The notes beneath the pieces were generated by a model. The model was not told the origin of the DNA. It did not search any database and was given only the letters and a program-made list of their open reading frames with translations. A stretch of 64,000 bases of DNA from the NCBI RefSeq assembly GCF_000002985.6, contig NC_003283.11, positions 19,345,501 to 19,409,500 of the forward strand. The letters are read 5' to 3'. The stretch is from Caenorhabditis elegans. Taxonomy: Eukaryota > Nematoda > Chromadorea > Rhabditida > Rhabditidae. The position numbers and the translations under genes were made by a program. Shown here one piece after another: positions 1 to 11,577 of this stretch (position 1 is the first letter of the stretch; the number at the start of each line of letters is the position of its first letter).

Positions 1-13
1 AAAATCAACTCAC

Positions 14-3000
14 CTCACACATCTGACCCTCACGAAAAGTTCGAACGACAAAATCGCCTCGCTCGTCGTGAAAACATTGGCGTCCGAGTGCAGTGTCATG
101 CTCCGAGTCTTGGTTTGTCCGTGGAAATAGACACTCTGCTTGGTTTCTAGCTCAACCCATGTGCTGCTCCAAATCGAGTCCTTTTCCACTGTAGCTGTGC
201 CACCAACTTTGATTTTCAAGTTTTTCGCCGAAAATTGGGCCAAATCTTCGCAGTTTCGATGTATTTTGGCCTAAAATTAGAAAATTCGAATTTTCGAGGT
301 TGCGAGGAAAAGTTTGACCCCCATATTGGTATGATTCCGATGTGTTTGAAATTTTGGGTGAAACCGCGACGCGACCGCGACGCGCCCCAATTTTCGAAAA
401 CCTTCAAAACAAGTCAATATAGCTGCTAAATGAAAGCTGTTGATCTCGTTAAGCAACAATTGTTCATTTCAAGCTTTCTAATGGCTTACAAGTTAGTTGT
501 CGAGTTACGCAAAAATGAACCGCGACGCGACCGCAACGCAGCCAAAATACCAAATTTGCTAAACCTAGTCAGTACTCAAATAGGAGTTTTTAACTTTACT
601 TAACAAAATTAGAAAAAAATGTTTAAAAATTGTCAAGCTTACCGTATATTCTCTATTAGTAAGGCGCCTCTATTAGTTTTGCACCTCTATTAGTTTTGCA
701 TCTAAAATCACTAATCGAAAATTAGTTTTGCACTCTCTATTAGTTTTGCACCTCTAATAGTTTTGCACCCTTCATTTGTTCCCTATTTTTAGGAATTCAA
801 AATTTGTATTATAAAATCGTTCTAAAAATTAGGAAAACTCTTACAGACTTGGTATAACAAGTCAAAATAAGCAAAATATGAGTACAATTCGGACAGTTTT
901 TGCGTATCAGGTTTAAAATTCGTCCATTTTGGTTCATAAGGTGTTACTGAAATTGATGATATTTGACATAACTTAATGGGAAACATGAGAAAAAACCTGT
1001 TTGAAAATTAGTTTTGCACCCTCTATTAGTTTTGCACTCTCTATTAGTTTTGCATCAAATTAGGTGTCCGAAAATTAGTTTTGCACGCCTTACTAATAGA
1101 GGATATACGGTAATTAAAATTGCAAACTGCAACACCGCGCTGCGACCGCGACGCGACCGCAACGCGCCCCAAATTTCAAACCGCATCGAACCTAGTCAGT
1201 ATGGGGCTCAAACGAAAACTAATAATTTAGGCAACTCTAATTCGTTATTATCTAAGCGTCTACTAGCCTCGTTTTCAAATTGTAAAAGTGGAGCCGCGAC
1301 GCGACCGCAACGCGCCTCAAATTTCAAACTGCTTCAAACCTAGCCAATATGGGGCTTAAATGAAATCTCTCAATCTCAGAAATTCATAAATTAATATTTT
1401 AAACCACGTACCTTGATAGAATTCGCCTGAACACTGCCTCTCCTCCACTCGTGAGCCACAAAAAGAGCATTAATCAGTGTAATCCGTTCACGAACTGAAT
1501 TCATTTTTGACTTTTCCCTAGCTTCTTTGTACTCAGCCACTGCAGACTGTTTCAGAGTCAATTTTTTCGATTTCTGTGACCGAAAAGTGTCATTCAAGTC
1601 GATTCCTTTCTCGATCATATTCGCTACAACTGAAGCATTTTGAGATTGAATTGCACTGTGCATTGTGCTTGATGATGGGCTTGAAATGCTATTTTCAGCG
1701 ACTTTTCTGAGCTTTTTCAGAGCATTATAGCCCCTTCCAGCACTGTCCAGAGACCCATCGGACAGCGACATTTGGGAGCCAAAAATTTCGAGAAAAATCT
1801 GATCCTTGGCGGCGATTCTTCCATAATTCGCGAGATCTCCTGCTATCGATAAGTGAAGATTTTGAGCAATGACACCTTTAAATGCTCCAATTGCTCCGTC
1901 AACTCCAATGTGCACCAGGTTACAGGAGAGATCGACTTTCATGGATTGGGTAGCTGGAAATTTGTTTTTCAACTCTAACTTTGCTAGAAGTGCTCAAAAC
2001 TGAAAATTAACAACATTTTCGAATTCCCCATGAAATTCTGAACTGATTTGACTCCCATATTACAAAATTTCGAAAATTAGTGTTCTGGTGGCTCAACTGG
2101 GTAGACAGATGACTGACGAGAAATAGGTCAGGGGTTCGAGCCCCCGCTAGGGTCAATAGTTTTTGTTTGCTTAGTTAAAATTTATTTCTCGTTTTGGAGT
2201 GATTGAAAATAGGTGTTTTCCAGAAAATCTTTGAAAAAAATCGAAAATTGATGCGAAATTTCAATTTATGAGCCGTATATTGGTTCAAAGTGATCCAAAT
2301 TAAAAAATAATTGATTTTTCAGAATTTTTACAAAATTTTACTCTGTCTAGACCTCCATATGGAAAAATTCAAAAAATAGTGTTTTCATGGCTCAACTGGG
2401 TAAGCAGATGACTGACGAGAAGTAGGTCAGGGGTTCGAGCCCCCGACAGAGTCAATAATTTTTGTTATTTTAGCCAAATCATATTTAATGTTTTAAAACT
2501 ATTGGAAACCAGCTTTTCTTGAAAATTTTTCAAATTTTTCGAAAAGGTGTGAAATTTCAGTTTTTGAGCCGTAACTTGGTTCAAAATGCTTCAAGCTAAA
2601 AATTAACTAGTTTTTCAGATTTTCCACAAAATTCTGAACTAATTTGACCCCCATTTTGAAAAAAACTCAAAAAAAATGTTTTCATGGCTCAACTGGGTAA
2701 GCAGATGACTTACGAGAAATAGGTCAGGGGTTCGAGCCCCCGCTAGGGTCAATAGTTTTTGTTTGCTTAGTTAAAACTTATTCAATGTTTTAGAACTATT
2801 GGAAACCAGCTTTTCTTGAAAATTTTTCAAATTTTTCGAAAATTGGTGTGAAATTTCAGTTTTTGAGCCGTAACTTGGCTCAAAGTGCTCCAAATAAAAA
2901 ACGAACCGGTTTTTCAGAATTTCCTCAAAATTCTAAACTGCCTAGACCCTCATATTGTGAAATTCAAAAAATAGTGTTTTCATGGCTCAACTGGGTAAGC

Positions 3001-3987
3001 AGATGGTTGACAGTTAACTGGTCAGGGGTTCGAGTCACGCCAGGGTCAAAAATTTTTTTCTTGATTAATTTTATGAAAAATTACCTTCAGGAGTCTCCCT
3101 TCTCAGATTTTTCGCCGTTTCCGCATCTTCCCTTGGGAAAATTCTTCCATCATTTTGCAATTTCCGACATATCGACTTAAAATCATCAGTCGACAATAAA
3201 GCTTCCGTAGAAATCACAATATTCTGAGAATGCACACTCAGTGAGCCGGAGCACGTGATTTTTGCGTAAACGTGCATAGTACCTACAGTACTCTCTAGGG
3301 TCAAATTATGGGCTTTTAGGATTCCCGTGACTTCCAGATTTGTTCCGGCAATTGTCAACTAAAAATTAAGGCGATTTTTAATATTTTTGGCCTAAAATTT
3401 TTACATCTGGAATTTTGGTGTTGATCTCCTTCACAGTTGTCTTGATTTCCTTCTCGTGGCCCAGGCCGGACGCGAAAATCACAAATTCTGGTTTTCGCTC
3501 GTGCTGAAATAGTTAAATATTGAAATTTTAATTTGAAAAGTTTAGAAAACCAGCTCTAAAAATTTTTGAAAAATTTCAAAAATTCTAAAAAAAAAATTTT
3601 TTTTTCAATAACTATTTTTTGTTAATTTTTAATTTTTTACTCATTTTCAAACAAATTACACCATTTTTTTGTTAAAAAACTCCCCGTAAACCTACACTAT
3701 GCTGCATTGTGATTTTAAACTGCTGCTGCATCCTCTGAAGCTTCACCGCATACCCATTACCAACATTTTGGGTTATCGGCTGATAGTTTACAGATATATC
3801 AAGTGGGACGTGAATCTGGAAATTTTAGAAAATTATAGGGAAAACATTTGAAAAAAAAATTTTTGAAATTTTTTTCCAGAAAAATTTTCAAAAAACTTAC
3901 CTGTACTGAAAACGTAGCTGGATTGAATGTGACAGACGGGCGTTGTCCTCTGTCTATTCGTATTGTCAGTCGTTCATTTGTCGACAT
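14..3987 (-). CDS. Partial gene, repetitive beta-rich protein of unknown function (5' six exons)
   Basis: Exons in order are 3901-3987, 3696-3815, 3405-3503, 3085-3358, 1412-1953 and 14-270; the last ends on a GTGAGT donor at 8-13, so the gene continues beyond the window. The six exons give 459 complete codons in one frame. The start (MSTNERL) is chosen because an ATTTTCAG acceptor lies 6 nt upstream, fitting spliced-leader trans-splicing. There is no signal peptide or membrane segment. From about residue 100 the protein alternates short hydrophobic strands with polar turns (for example LTIAGTNLEVTGIL, NLHLSIAGDLANYGRIAA, QIFLEIFGSQ), which recalls a beta-helix or haemagglutinin-like repeat; a Ser-rich linker and a charged helical stretch (EYKEAREKSK) lie between. 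I do not recognise the family. Introns carry tRNA-like elements and a MITE. Exon structure is well supported; function is not. Confidence 0.75.
362..1325 (+). repeat. Interspersed CGCGACGCGACCGC repeat in intron 5
   Basis: A GC-rich block resembling CCGCGACGCGACCGCAACGCG recurs at about 362-387, 522-545, 1132-1165 and 1293-1318, each followed by AAATTTCAAA and a phrase like CTAGTCAGTATGGGG. It is far more GC-rich than its surroundings. It lies inside the intron between the exons 14-270 and 1412-1953. No function is visible. Confidence 0.7.
640..1112. mobile_element. MITE with TA target duplication and CTATTAGTTTTGCA repeats
   Basis: The ends are inverted repeats of about 25 bp: 642-667 begins CCGTATATTCTCTATTAG and 1087-1110 is its reverse complement with one mismatch. 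TA flanks both sides, as for Tc1/mariner-type insertions. Inside, CTATTAGTTTTGCA recurs at least six times near both ends. No transposase is encoded, so this is a non-autonomous element. A relative with the same CTATTAGT/TTGCA phrases is at 60932-61540. Confidence 0.85.
2082..3047 (+). repeat. Four tRNA-like elements in ~298-bp tandem units
   Basis: Copies span about 2082-2155, 2381-2454, 2678-2751 and 2976-3047. Their A-box starts (TGGCTCAACTGG) are spaced 299, 297 and 298 bp, so flanks and element were duplicated together. Each has an A box, a B box (GGTTCGAGCCC, degenerate in the last copy) and a T-run within about 15 nt downstream, the layout of a type-2 RNA polymerase III unit. The acceptor and anticodon stems pair poorly, so these are tRNA-derived repeats rather than tRNA genes. 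They sit in the sense intron 1954-3084 in reverse orientation to the host gene. Confidence 0.8.
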
Positions 3988-4139
3988 TTTTATCTGAAAA
4001 TATTGAAAATTTGAATTTTACAAAATTTTAGAAAAAAATAATTTCCAAAAAAAATTTTTTTTTCAACTTTTTTTAAAAATCTAAATTATGGTACCAGATT
4101 AAAGAATTAGAAAAATTTTTGCAGTTACTACTACAAATT

Positions 4140-4300
4140 AAAGAAAAATTAACGAGGCCATAAAAATGTGTGAAAACTGGCAGGGAATCGGAACACATGT
4201 GAGTTCTTTTATGTTGCCGACTGGCGGCAAGTGATAAAAAGATAAGGAAATAAGTAGAAAACTGGAAGAAAATGGGTTAATTGTTTGGTTTTTAGTGTTA
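4140..4300. promoter_or_regulatory. Non-repetitive island upstream of the 3987 gene, with GATA motifs
   Basis: This block stands out from the surrounding A/T homopolymer sequence. It contains TGATAA at 4232-4237, GATAAG at 4241-4246 and an interrupted palindrome TTGCCGACTGGCGGCAA at about 4214-4230. It lies 150-300 bp upstream of the trans-splice site of the left-hand gene, where a nematode promoter would be expected. Promoter function is inference. Confidence 0.4.
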
Positions 4301-4467
4301 GTGGAAGAGTTATGTTCGGTTTGGAAACAATTTTTTTTTTGGAAATTTCAAAAATTTTTGAACAAACTCTGAGAATTTCAGATCCAAAAGTGAGATTTTT
4401 TGAAAAAAAACTTTAAAGCAGAAATCAAACATATCTTTAAGATATGAAAATGAGCAAACAAAAATAT

Positions 4468-5483
4468 TTGACCCCAGCTGGGGTTCGAACCCTTGACCTT
4501 CTGACTGGAGTTTTCGGAAAATCCCACTGCGCCACTTGGCCCAAACATGCTAAATTTCAGATTTTCGAGTTTTCGATCATAATTTTGTGAGCTAACAGGA
4601 GAACAAAAATGTTTTACCCTAGCTGGGGTTCGAACCCGTGGCCTTCTGAGTGGAGTTCACGGGAAATCCCACTGCGCCATTCGGACATTTTCTTGAAAAA
4701 TGGTTGGATTTTGAGTTTTTGAGTTAATTTTTAGAATATGAAAGAATGTTAGAGGGAATATTAAACTTTGAAATCTAGAATTCGGAAAATATTTTCTAAA
4801 AACCTCGAAAAAAAACTAGAAAATCCCAAACTTTTTGTAAATAAATATTGCGAAATTCCCGATTTACCCGAAAAACCCTATGAATAAATGTTCCAACTTC
4901 TATATATTTCTTTCAAATTCGATATCGGAAAGATAACGATCTAGCAGGTGTGTGTAGAAGTGTCTCTGATGAGAATTACGCTAATTTTTTGCGGAAAGAA
5001 ACTTGGCCTTCAGCGGGAATTAAAAGCGGTAGGGAAATGACGATAATTTTATGTGAATAGAATACAAAAAAATTTAAAAAATCGGGAAAAAGATCAATTT
5101 CAAACGAAAAATAACAGATAGAAATTAAAAATAAAGAAATTTTGGGAAAAAACAGTTATTATAAAAATGAGATTTTCCCAAAAATTACATAATTTTTCCT
5201 ACACAACAATAGCTAATAAATGCAAAAAACAGTAAACAAAAAATTTTGACCCAAGTGGGGGTCGAACCCGTGACCTTCTGCTCAGAGTTCATGGAAAATT
5301 CCACTGCGCCATTTGTGCAAATTTTAAAATTTGGGGGAATTATAGATTTTTGAGGTTACTATTGAGTTTTAACTACAATTTCCTGGTAAAACATAGAAAA
5401 CAAAAAAATTTAGCCACGGCGGGGATCGAACCCGTTGTCTTCTGCGTGGAGTTTATGGAAAATCCCACTGCGCCATTCGGGCA
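4468..5483 (-). repeat. Four tRNA-like elements, minus orientation
   Basis: Copies are at about 4468-4543, 4614-4687, 5247-5319 and 5411-5483. Read on the minus strand each has the A box TGGCGCAGTGG (weaker in some), the phrase GGGATTTTC, a B box of the GGTTCGAACCC type and a T-run beyond its 3' end. They belong to the same family as those at 7.0-7.7, 13-14.6 and 24.2-24.7 kb. Stem pairing is too poor for functional tRNAs. Confidence 0.75.
4860..5060. other. Unique island
   Basis: Mixed-composition sequence with no tandem repeat, including a CAGGTG E-box near 4945 and GATAAC near 4932. No reading frame is convincing. It may be regulatory or relic coding DNA. Confidence 0.25.
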
Positions 5484-5734
5484 ATTTTTTCAAAAGTTTG
5501 GAAAAATTGATTTTTTCAGGAAAATAATGGGGTTCAAGGTAATTTTTTAAAACTATTTTTATAATAATAACGTTTTTTTTTCAATTTCAAAAAAATGCAA
5601 AAAAAATTTTTTTAATAATTTTCCGAATTTTTCCAATTTTTTTTAAATTTTCACTAACTAAAAGTAAGCTACCATAATTTTTTCCCACTTTTCACCTAAA
5701 AATAGACAAAAACACACATAATTTCTGACTTCTT

Positions 5735-5885
5735 ACCGCCCTAACAGCCGTTATAAGTACAACAAGCAGTACGGGGGAGGCCTCTGCTGGCGTTCGATTT
5801 GTTTGCACCCGCTCAGTGGTTTTGTTTGAGCGGGATTAAGTGGACTTAAGCATTGACGGCTAACATAAATGTAGTTGTTTCCTTT
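5735..5885. other. GC-richer unique island with small hairpin
   Basis: A 150-bp non-repetitive block in very A/T-rich surroundings. It contains an inverted repeat, CCCGCTCA and TGAGCGGG, around 5809-5834, with a loop of about 10 nt. It may be an upstream regulatory block of the 3987 gene or a small RNA; nothing in it decides. Confidence 0.3.
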
Positions 5886-6589
5886 TTTGTAACTATTTTA
5901 CCCAAAAAAAAATTTTGAAAAAAAAAATTTTCCAAAAAAAAATTTCCAAAAAAATTTATTTTTTCGAAAAATCGTTTCTTTTCAATTTTGAGTTTACATA
6001 TAAAAAACCGCGAAAATTTCAAGATTCAAATCTCAAAAGAACCCCCGCCAAGATGGTTTATCTACCTCCTCTGACAGGGGAACCTGTCACAACACCTGGG
6101 CCACAAATTTTTGAGAAATGGATTAGTTTTCTTTTAGTTTACAAGACGAGAAACGACCTCGAGATTGAAAAATGTGGGAAAATTAGGAAAATTTGAAAAA
6201 AAATAGGTTTTACGAAAAAAGAAAAATTTTGAAATTTTTTTTTTGAAAATTCGAAAATTTTCCTCTTTTTTGAGCTTGATAATACATTTTTAAAAATTAT
6301 TTTGTTAGAATATAATTATTAGTTCAAAAATTAACACTAATAAAAGTTTGAAAGTTTGTGAAAAATTACGAAAAAAATTTTTTTGGAAAAATTGCAAAAA
6401 AAATTTTTTTTGAAAAATTCCAAAAAAAAAATTTTTTTTCAAAAAATTCAAAATTTGCATTGAATTTAAAAATTGTGAATATTCCCTTATAAACTGGTTA
6501 CACCGTCCAAAAAAACCTTAAAAATAGCCTAAAAACCGCCCAAATCGGCCCAAAAAAAGCTCCCCCGCCCTCCCCGTTTCAAATTTCCC

Positions 6590-6870
6590 GCCAAAAAATC
6601 TCAAACTTAGCAGCCAGGTGCCACTGCAGCGGCTAGGTGAGGGTGGAATGAGTAACAGAACACATTAGTGAACCGAAAAAAAACGGATAGAGGGATAGAA
6701 ACAGGGAGAAAATGTCAAGTAGTAGAATTTAGTGGGGAAAGAGGAAGGGAGATGGATTGTGTGTGTGATGAAATTTGAGAGACAATAGTGTGATGGTCAC
6801 TCTGTGTGTGCTGCACTGACTCACAGTACCCCTTACTATGTCCCACATTTTATTACATGTGGCAATGGCA
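6590..6870. other. Unique island, possible distal regulatory DNA
   Basis: Non-repetitive, purine-rich stretch with CAGGTG (about 6616) and GTGTGTG tracts. No open frame of useful length with coding character. The sequence from 6870 to 7010 and from 7740 to 7930 shows nothing recognisable. Confidence 0.25.
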
Positions 6871-7010
6871 CACTTTTTACTATTAAAAACGCCGATATTG
6901 TGGTGGAAATTGGCAAAACAACTCTAATTTAGACACCTAAATAACAGTTATTACCTTAAAAACAAGTTTATAATCATCGTTTTAGTGTTTTTCAGCATTT
7001 TCAAAAAATT

Positions 7011-7730
7011 GGCCAAGTGGCGCAGTGGGATTTTCGCCGTATCGGCCTGCGCCCAGAAGACCGGGGTTCGAGTCCGCACTGTGGCATAATTTTTTGTTAG
7101 GCAATTTTGGGGTAAATGAGACACCCTGAATCTGAATTTTCAAGTTTTAAAACATGGAATTTGTCAGAAAACTGTAAAAAATCAATTTTCATTTGCTCAG
7201 TACTTTGAAACCAGAACCTCTGGCGAAAACTCGGGTTTTTTAGACGAAATAAAGTTATAACAGAAAAAAAGGTTTCAGAAAGAAATGTAAAACCTTCATT
7301 TTGGTGTTTGTTAGGGTTTTCAAAAATAGAGTCTAAGTGGCGCAGTGGGATTTTCGCTAAACCACCCTTCCAGTCAGAAGACCGGGGTTCGAGTCCGCAG
7401 TGTGGCATAGTTTTTTGTTAGGCGGTTTTGGGGTGAATTAGACATTCTGAATCAAAAATTTGAAGTTTTAAAGCTGGGAATATGACAGAAAACCGTGAAA
7501 ATTCAATTTTCGTTTGCAAAGTACTTTGAAACCAAAACCGGTGGCGAAAACTCGGTTTTTTTGAGACGAAATGAAGTTATAACAGAAAAAAAAGGTTTCA
7601 GGAACAAGTATAAAACCTTTACTTTAGTGTTTGCCAGGGTTTTCGAAAAAAGTGCCCAAGTGGCGCAGTGGGATTTTCGCTAAACCACCCTTCCAATCAG
7701 AAGACCGGGGTTCGAGTCCGCACTGTGGCA
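7011..7730 (+). repeat. Three tRNA-like elements in ~320-bp tandem units
   Basis: Copies are at about 7011-7086, 7331-7407 and 7653-7730. Each has the A box AGTGGCGCAGTGGGA, the B box GGGGTTCGAGTCCGC, the ending CTGTGGCA and a run of five or more T within 15 nt. The flanks (for example GAAACCAGAACC and AAGTTATAACAG) are duplicated too, so the unit is about 320 bp. GCC at the 5' end can pair with GGC at the 3' end, but the rest of the acceptor stem cannot. Confidence 0.8.
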
Positions 7731-7943
7731 TAACTTTTTTATTTATTTTTTTCCAATTTTAAAACACTTTTAGAGTAATTTCACCGTCCTGATCACGAAT
7801 TTCTATACTTCAAAACCACAAAAAATGGAGGAAAATCATGATTTGTCAGTAAAAAGTGCTCAAATTAGCTGCCAGACAAACTAATAGCTATCAAGTGAGG
7901 GTGTTGAGGTGCGATTGGAAGAAAAAAGAAAAATGAGCGAAAA

Positions 7944-7966
7944 GATATATATATATATATATATTT
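7944..7966. repeat. (TA)n microsatellite
   Basis: A run of about eleven TA dinucleotides, interrupted only at its ends by GA and TT. Confidence 0.9.
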
Positions 7967-7979
7967 TTGAACAAATCAT

Positions 7980-8290
7980 GTCATCTCCACTGATTACGAG
8001 TGTAATGATTGCGAAAAAAGATTGACAAGTGGTGTTGGGAGCCGGTGGCGGGGGGTTTTGTGGGTGATATTATGAGGAGACTGGACCACATTTTATTATA
8101 CAATGATACGAAAAATTATTGCTGCTCAAGTGAGCTTGAGCTTATGATTGATGAGCATGTGCTCAATGAGCCCGGGGGATGGTTTTTAGGATTGTCCGGG
8201 AAGCTTTGTTTTGTGGTGTTTTTTGGGTCCCACCACGAAAAAGTTTCAGGGTACTGTAAATGGGGTACAAGTACGGTATACTTTAATTTT
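7980..8290. other. Unique island ending in a dispersed GGGTCCCACCACGAAAA repeat
   Basis: Mixed-composition sequence. A 101-codon frame crosses it on the plus strand but has no splice, family or codon support. At 8225-8241 it contains GGGTCCCACCACGAAAA followed by GGGTACTGTA, the repeat found in tandem at 46.2-47.0 kb. From 8300 to 9000 there is only A/T homopolymer-rich sequence. Confidence 0.35.
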
Positions 8291-9037
8291 TCAAAAAAAA
8301 AAATGAACCGTTAGTTTTTCTCAGTTTTCATTTAAAAAAAAACTGCAGAATTTCACTGAAAAAACGTTTTTTTCACATTTTGGGTTTGTAAACCGCACTT
8401 GAAATTTTTTTTAATTCAAAATTTGATAAATGCATATTTGAGAAGTTTCTAGAAACATTTTTTTAATTATTAAAAAAAATTTTCAAACATTTTTTAATCC
8501 GAAAAAAATTCCAAAAAACCGCCCAAATTGCTTGAAACATTATCAAAATTGGCTTTTAGCTTTGCCCATTATTAAAATTATTTTAAAATCCTGAAAAAAC
8601 TGAGAAATTCCAAAAAAAAAATTGAGAAAAATTTTAGAAAAAAATTTCAAAAATTTTTTTTTTTTCAACTTTTTTTTCTTTTCAGAATTTTTTTTTGCAA
8701 ACTCAATGAATTTTTATAACTATGTCACTTACTCAAAATAGTAAAAAAAAATGCTAAAAAATTTATGGAAATCTCAGAAAAATTATTTTTTTCTGAATTG
8801 AATTTCAATACGAAATCTTAAAATCTCAGGAAAAACCAAAATATCTCAAAATCTAGAAAATAAAAAAAATCGAAACTTTACCAAAATTAACTTTGAATAT
8901 TTTTATTTAATATTTTAACCTAAAAAATTTAAAATAAAACGGTTTCAATAACCCCCTAAACCTTGAAAATCCCTACTATTTTATACTCAAAATAGCCACC
9001 GGAGATGATTAGGTGTCAATGACAAAAGTGTAGAGTG

Positions 9038-9077
9038 TGATAAATGATAAGTGATAACCTTATCGAAAAAAAGATAA
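9038..9077. promoter_or_regulatory. Cluster of five GATA motifs
   Basis: TGATAA occurs at 9038-9043, 9045-9050 and 9052-9057, CTTATC at 9059-9064 and AGATAA at 9072-9077. Homotypic clusters like this are typical of intestinal ELT-2/ELT-7 enhancers in nematodes. The nearest gene start is 5 kb away at 3987, so the target is uncertain. Confidence 0.5.
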
Positions 9078-9449
9078 AAAGTTATTCTAAGATGTGATTT
9101 GGTTCAAAACATTTTGCAAAATAAAAAAAAACAAAAAGTGGAGAGATATAGAGAAAGATGCCCCCGAACCAATTAATTATAGTAATTGAATTGAAGAAAA
9201 TGATGAATATGGGGTCAGACGGAAATGTGACCATATGGGGCGGAAATTGAGGAGTTTGCGGGAAAAAAAAATAGAAAAGAACGATAACATTAGTAAATTT
9301 TAATGCTAAAAATTTTTTTGAAAAAAAAAACAAAATTTCGAGCCAAATTTAATAAATATGGAAATTTTTTTCACTTACAACATTATTGAAAAATGAAACA
9401 AAACCTTTAAATTTGAACTTGGTGAAGTTCTCAGACAACCCGTTTGGGG

Positions 9450-9730
9450 ATCTAATTAGAAAAAATAGGTGATCTAACGTGTCCCAATTAGAAATGCTTT
9501 TTTCAAATTAGATTACCTTTTTTTCTAATTAGACTACCTTTTTTTCTAATTAGATCACCATTTTTTCTAATTAGATCACCTTTTTTTCTAATTAGATCAC
9601 CTTTTTTTCTAATTAGATCACCTTTTTTTCTAATTAGATCACCTTTTTTTCTAATTAGATCACCTTTTTTTCTAATTAGATCACCTTTTTTTCTAATTAG
9701 ATCACCTTTTTTTCTAATTAGATCACCTTC
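9450..9730 (-). repeat. 21-bp minisatellite (TTCTAATTAGATCACC)
   Basis: About eleven near-identical units of 21 bp, each containing CTAATTAGATCACC plus a T-run. Because 21 is divisible by 3 it yields a repetitive open frame on the minus strand, which is an artefact of the repeat. Confidence 0.95.
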
Positions 9731-10340
9731 TCTCAAATTTTTTTTTGTATTTTCGTTAAATCCTGAAAAAGAGAAGGCCTCACTTTTCCCTCATCTGGCT
9801 CTTTACTGGCTCTTTACGCCTCACATTCGACAGGTACCCTGTTGAATCTTGATAAGACACCCTAACCCGACCCAAGACCCTGAAGGGTTTTTCTGCTGCC
9901 ACCCGGAATCGAACCATCGACCTGTTTATTCGAGATCCGAAAGCTTACCGGTTGACCATGCTCGCGCGTGCGAACATTAGTAGCCACGCGACTTAAATAG
10001 TTATCTCGCGCATCTAACCATCGTTGCATGAGCACTTTTGATGCAAAAATCGACAAAACTTAAATTTTTTCGATAACTTTTCGAATCTTAACACAGACTG
10101 AAACTCCTATTTTACTGAAACTACCAGTTTTCAGTGAACCTTACTGTCAAATGTGTTTATTTCAGAAAATCCAGATTTATCTATATATTATAAAGCATAC
10201 AGTACAGTCCAAATTGTTACCGTTAAAGTAGGAATGTGATGAGAGACGTCCCCTTTATAAAAAAAACTATAGTCCCCCTGGACTGACTAGGGAACCGTCA
10301 GAAGGTGCCCATCGGAGTTGCATATGAGACCTATGCCATT

Positions 10341-10941
10341 CGATAGCCCATGTCTTAAAAAGGTTACTCGTGAATTTTTAGCTGCGAATCTCCAGAACCA
10401 AGCTCACGGCGAGCTCTCAAAGATCCTGAAAATAGCACTGTAACGAAGAATTGAAGGGTCAATTTTCCAAATTCACTTTGGTAGCTCATATCTCCGCGGA
10501 TAAATTTTTTACAGAAAAGTCATCAACTAGTAAGTTGTTGAACTTTTTGTAAAGAACAAGTTTGTAATTGAAAGTTTTTATCAAAAAATTGTTGTTTCAG
10601 ATAAAAGCGCGTGAAGTGCGGCAACTGTTGTTTACTATTTTAAGGCTGCTATTGCTATTCTAATGCTTTTATCTGAAACAGAAAATTTTTGGTGAAAACT
10701 TTCAACTACAAACTTGTTCTTTACAAAAATTTCAACAACTTATCAGTTGATGACTTTTCTGTAAAAAATTTATCCACGGAGATATGAGCTACCAAAGTGA
10801 ATTAGGAAAATTGCTTCTTTTGATCGTTACAGTGGTTCGTTACAGTGCTATTGTAGGATCTTTGAGAGCCCGCCTTGAGCTTGGTTCTGGAGATTCGCAG
10901 CTAAAAATTCACGAGTAACCTTTTTAAGACATGGGCTATCG
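10341..10941. repeat. Large palindrome (foldback) inside the composite element
   Basis: Left arm 10341 to about 10607 and right arm about 10663-10941 are reverse complements over roughly 265 bp, with scattered mismatches and small indels. Examples are GATAGCCCATGTC at 10342 against GACATGGGCTATC at 10928, and GTAAAGAACAAG against CTTGTTCTTTAC. The loop is about 55 bp. A transcript through it would form a long hairpin. Confidence 0.9.
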
Positions 10942-11282
10942 TGACCCGTTTCACCCGCTCATCCGTTTTTTTTTAATTTTACGGGTGAAATTCATCCTTG
11001 GTCGGGACACGTAAACATAGAAATACGAATACACATACAAATGAAGTGAAATTGAGAAAATAGAAACATCATTCGTGATGAATCTTCTCGAGAACGCTCC
11101 CAATTGTTGGTTTTTCGAATCATTAATTTTTTAGCAATGAGGCGACACCAGGATTCTACTGTAACTCAATTTTCCTGATACAACGTGATATGATCGAAAA
11201 GTTTGTTTAGTTTCAAGAAAGTGATGTTGTCGATGATTTCAATTTAAAAGTTCAATTTTGTAAAAAGTCGCAAATTAGAAAT

Positions 11283-11577
11283 TATTCTTTCTAATTAGAT
11301 CACGCTCCTTTCTAATTAGATGCGCATTCCTTCTAATTAGATCACCCTCTTTTCTAATTAGATATGATTTTGCGTTTCTAATTAGACGCGCCTTCTTTCT
11401 AATTAGATCACGCTCCTTTCTAATTAGATTAGCATTCCTTCTAATTAGATCACCATCTTTTCTAATTAGACATGGTTTTGTGTTTCTAATTAGACGCGCC
11501 TCTTTTCTAATTAGAAATGCCTATTTTCTAATTAGAAATGCCCTTTTCTAATTAGAAGTGCTTCTTTTCTAATTAGA
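11283..11577. repeat. Degenerate TCTAATTAGA minisatellite with a five-unit higher-order repeat
   Basis: Units of about 21 bp built on TCTAATTAGA. Five successive variants (followed by TCACG, TGCGCATT, TCACC, TATGATTTTG and CGCGCC) are repeated as a block of about 107 bp. It matches the array at the other end of the element but has diverged more. Confidence 0.9.

Noticed and set aside
7011-7730. Functional tRNA genes
   Set aside because: A and B boxes are good, but acceptor and anticodon stems do not pair and no anticodon loop can be placed.
8009-8314. 101-codon plus frame
   Set aside because: No signal, domain or splice support, and its 3' part reads through the dispersed GGGTCCCACCACGAAAA repeat.
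9503-9736. 77-codon repetitive frame (GDLIRKK repeats)
   Set aside because: It is a 21-bp minisatellite translated; 21 is a multiple of three, so any frame without a stop stays open.
10674-10681. CTGTTTCA on the minus strand, core of the nematode 21U-RNA promoter motif
   Set aside because: A single 8-mer inside a palindrome arm, with no cluster of such motifs around it, is expected by chance.
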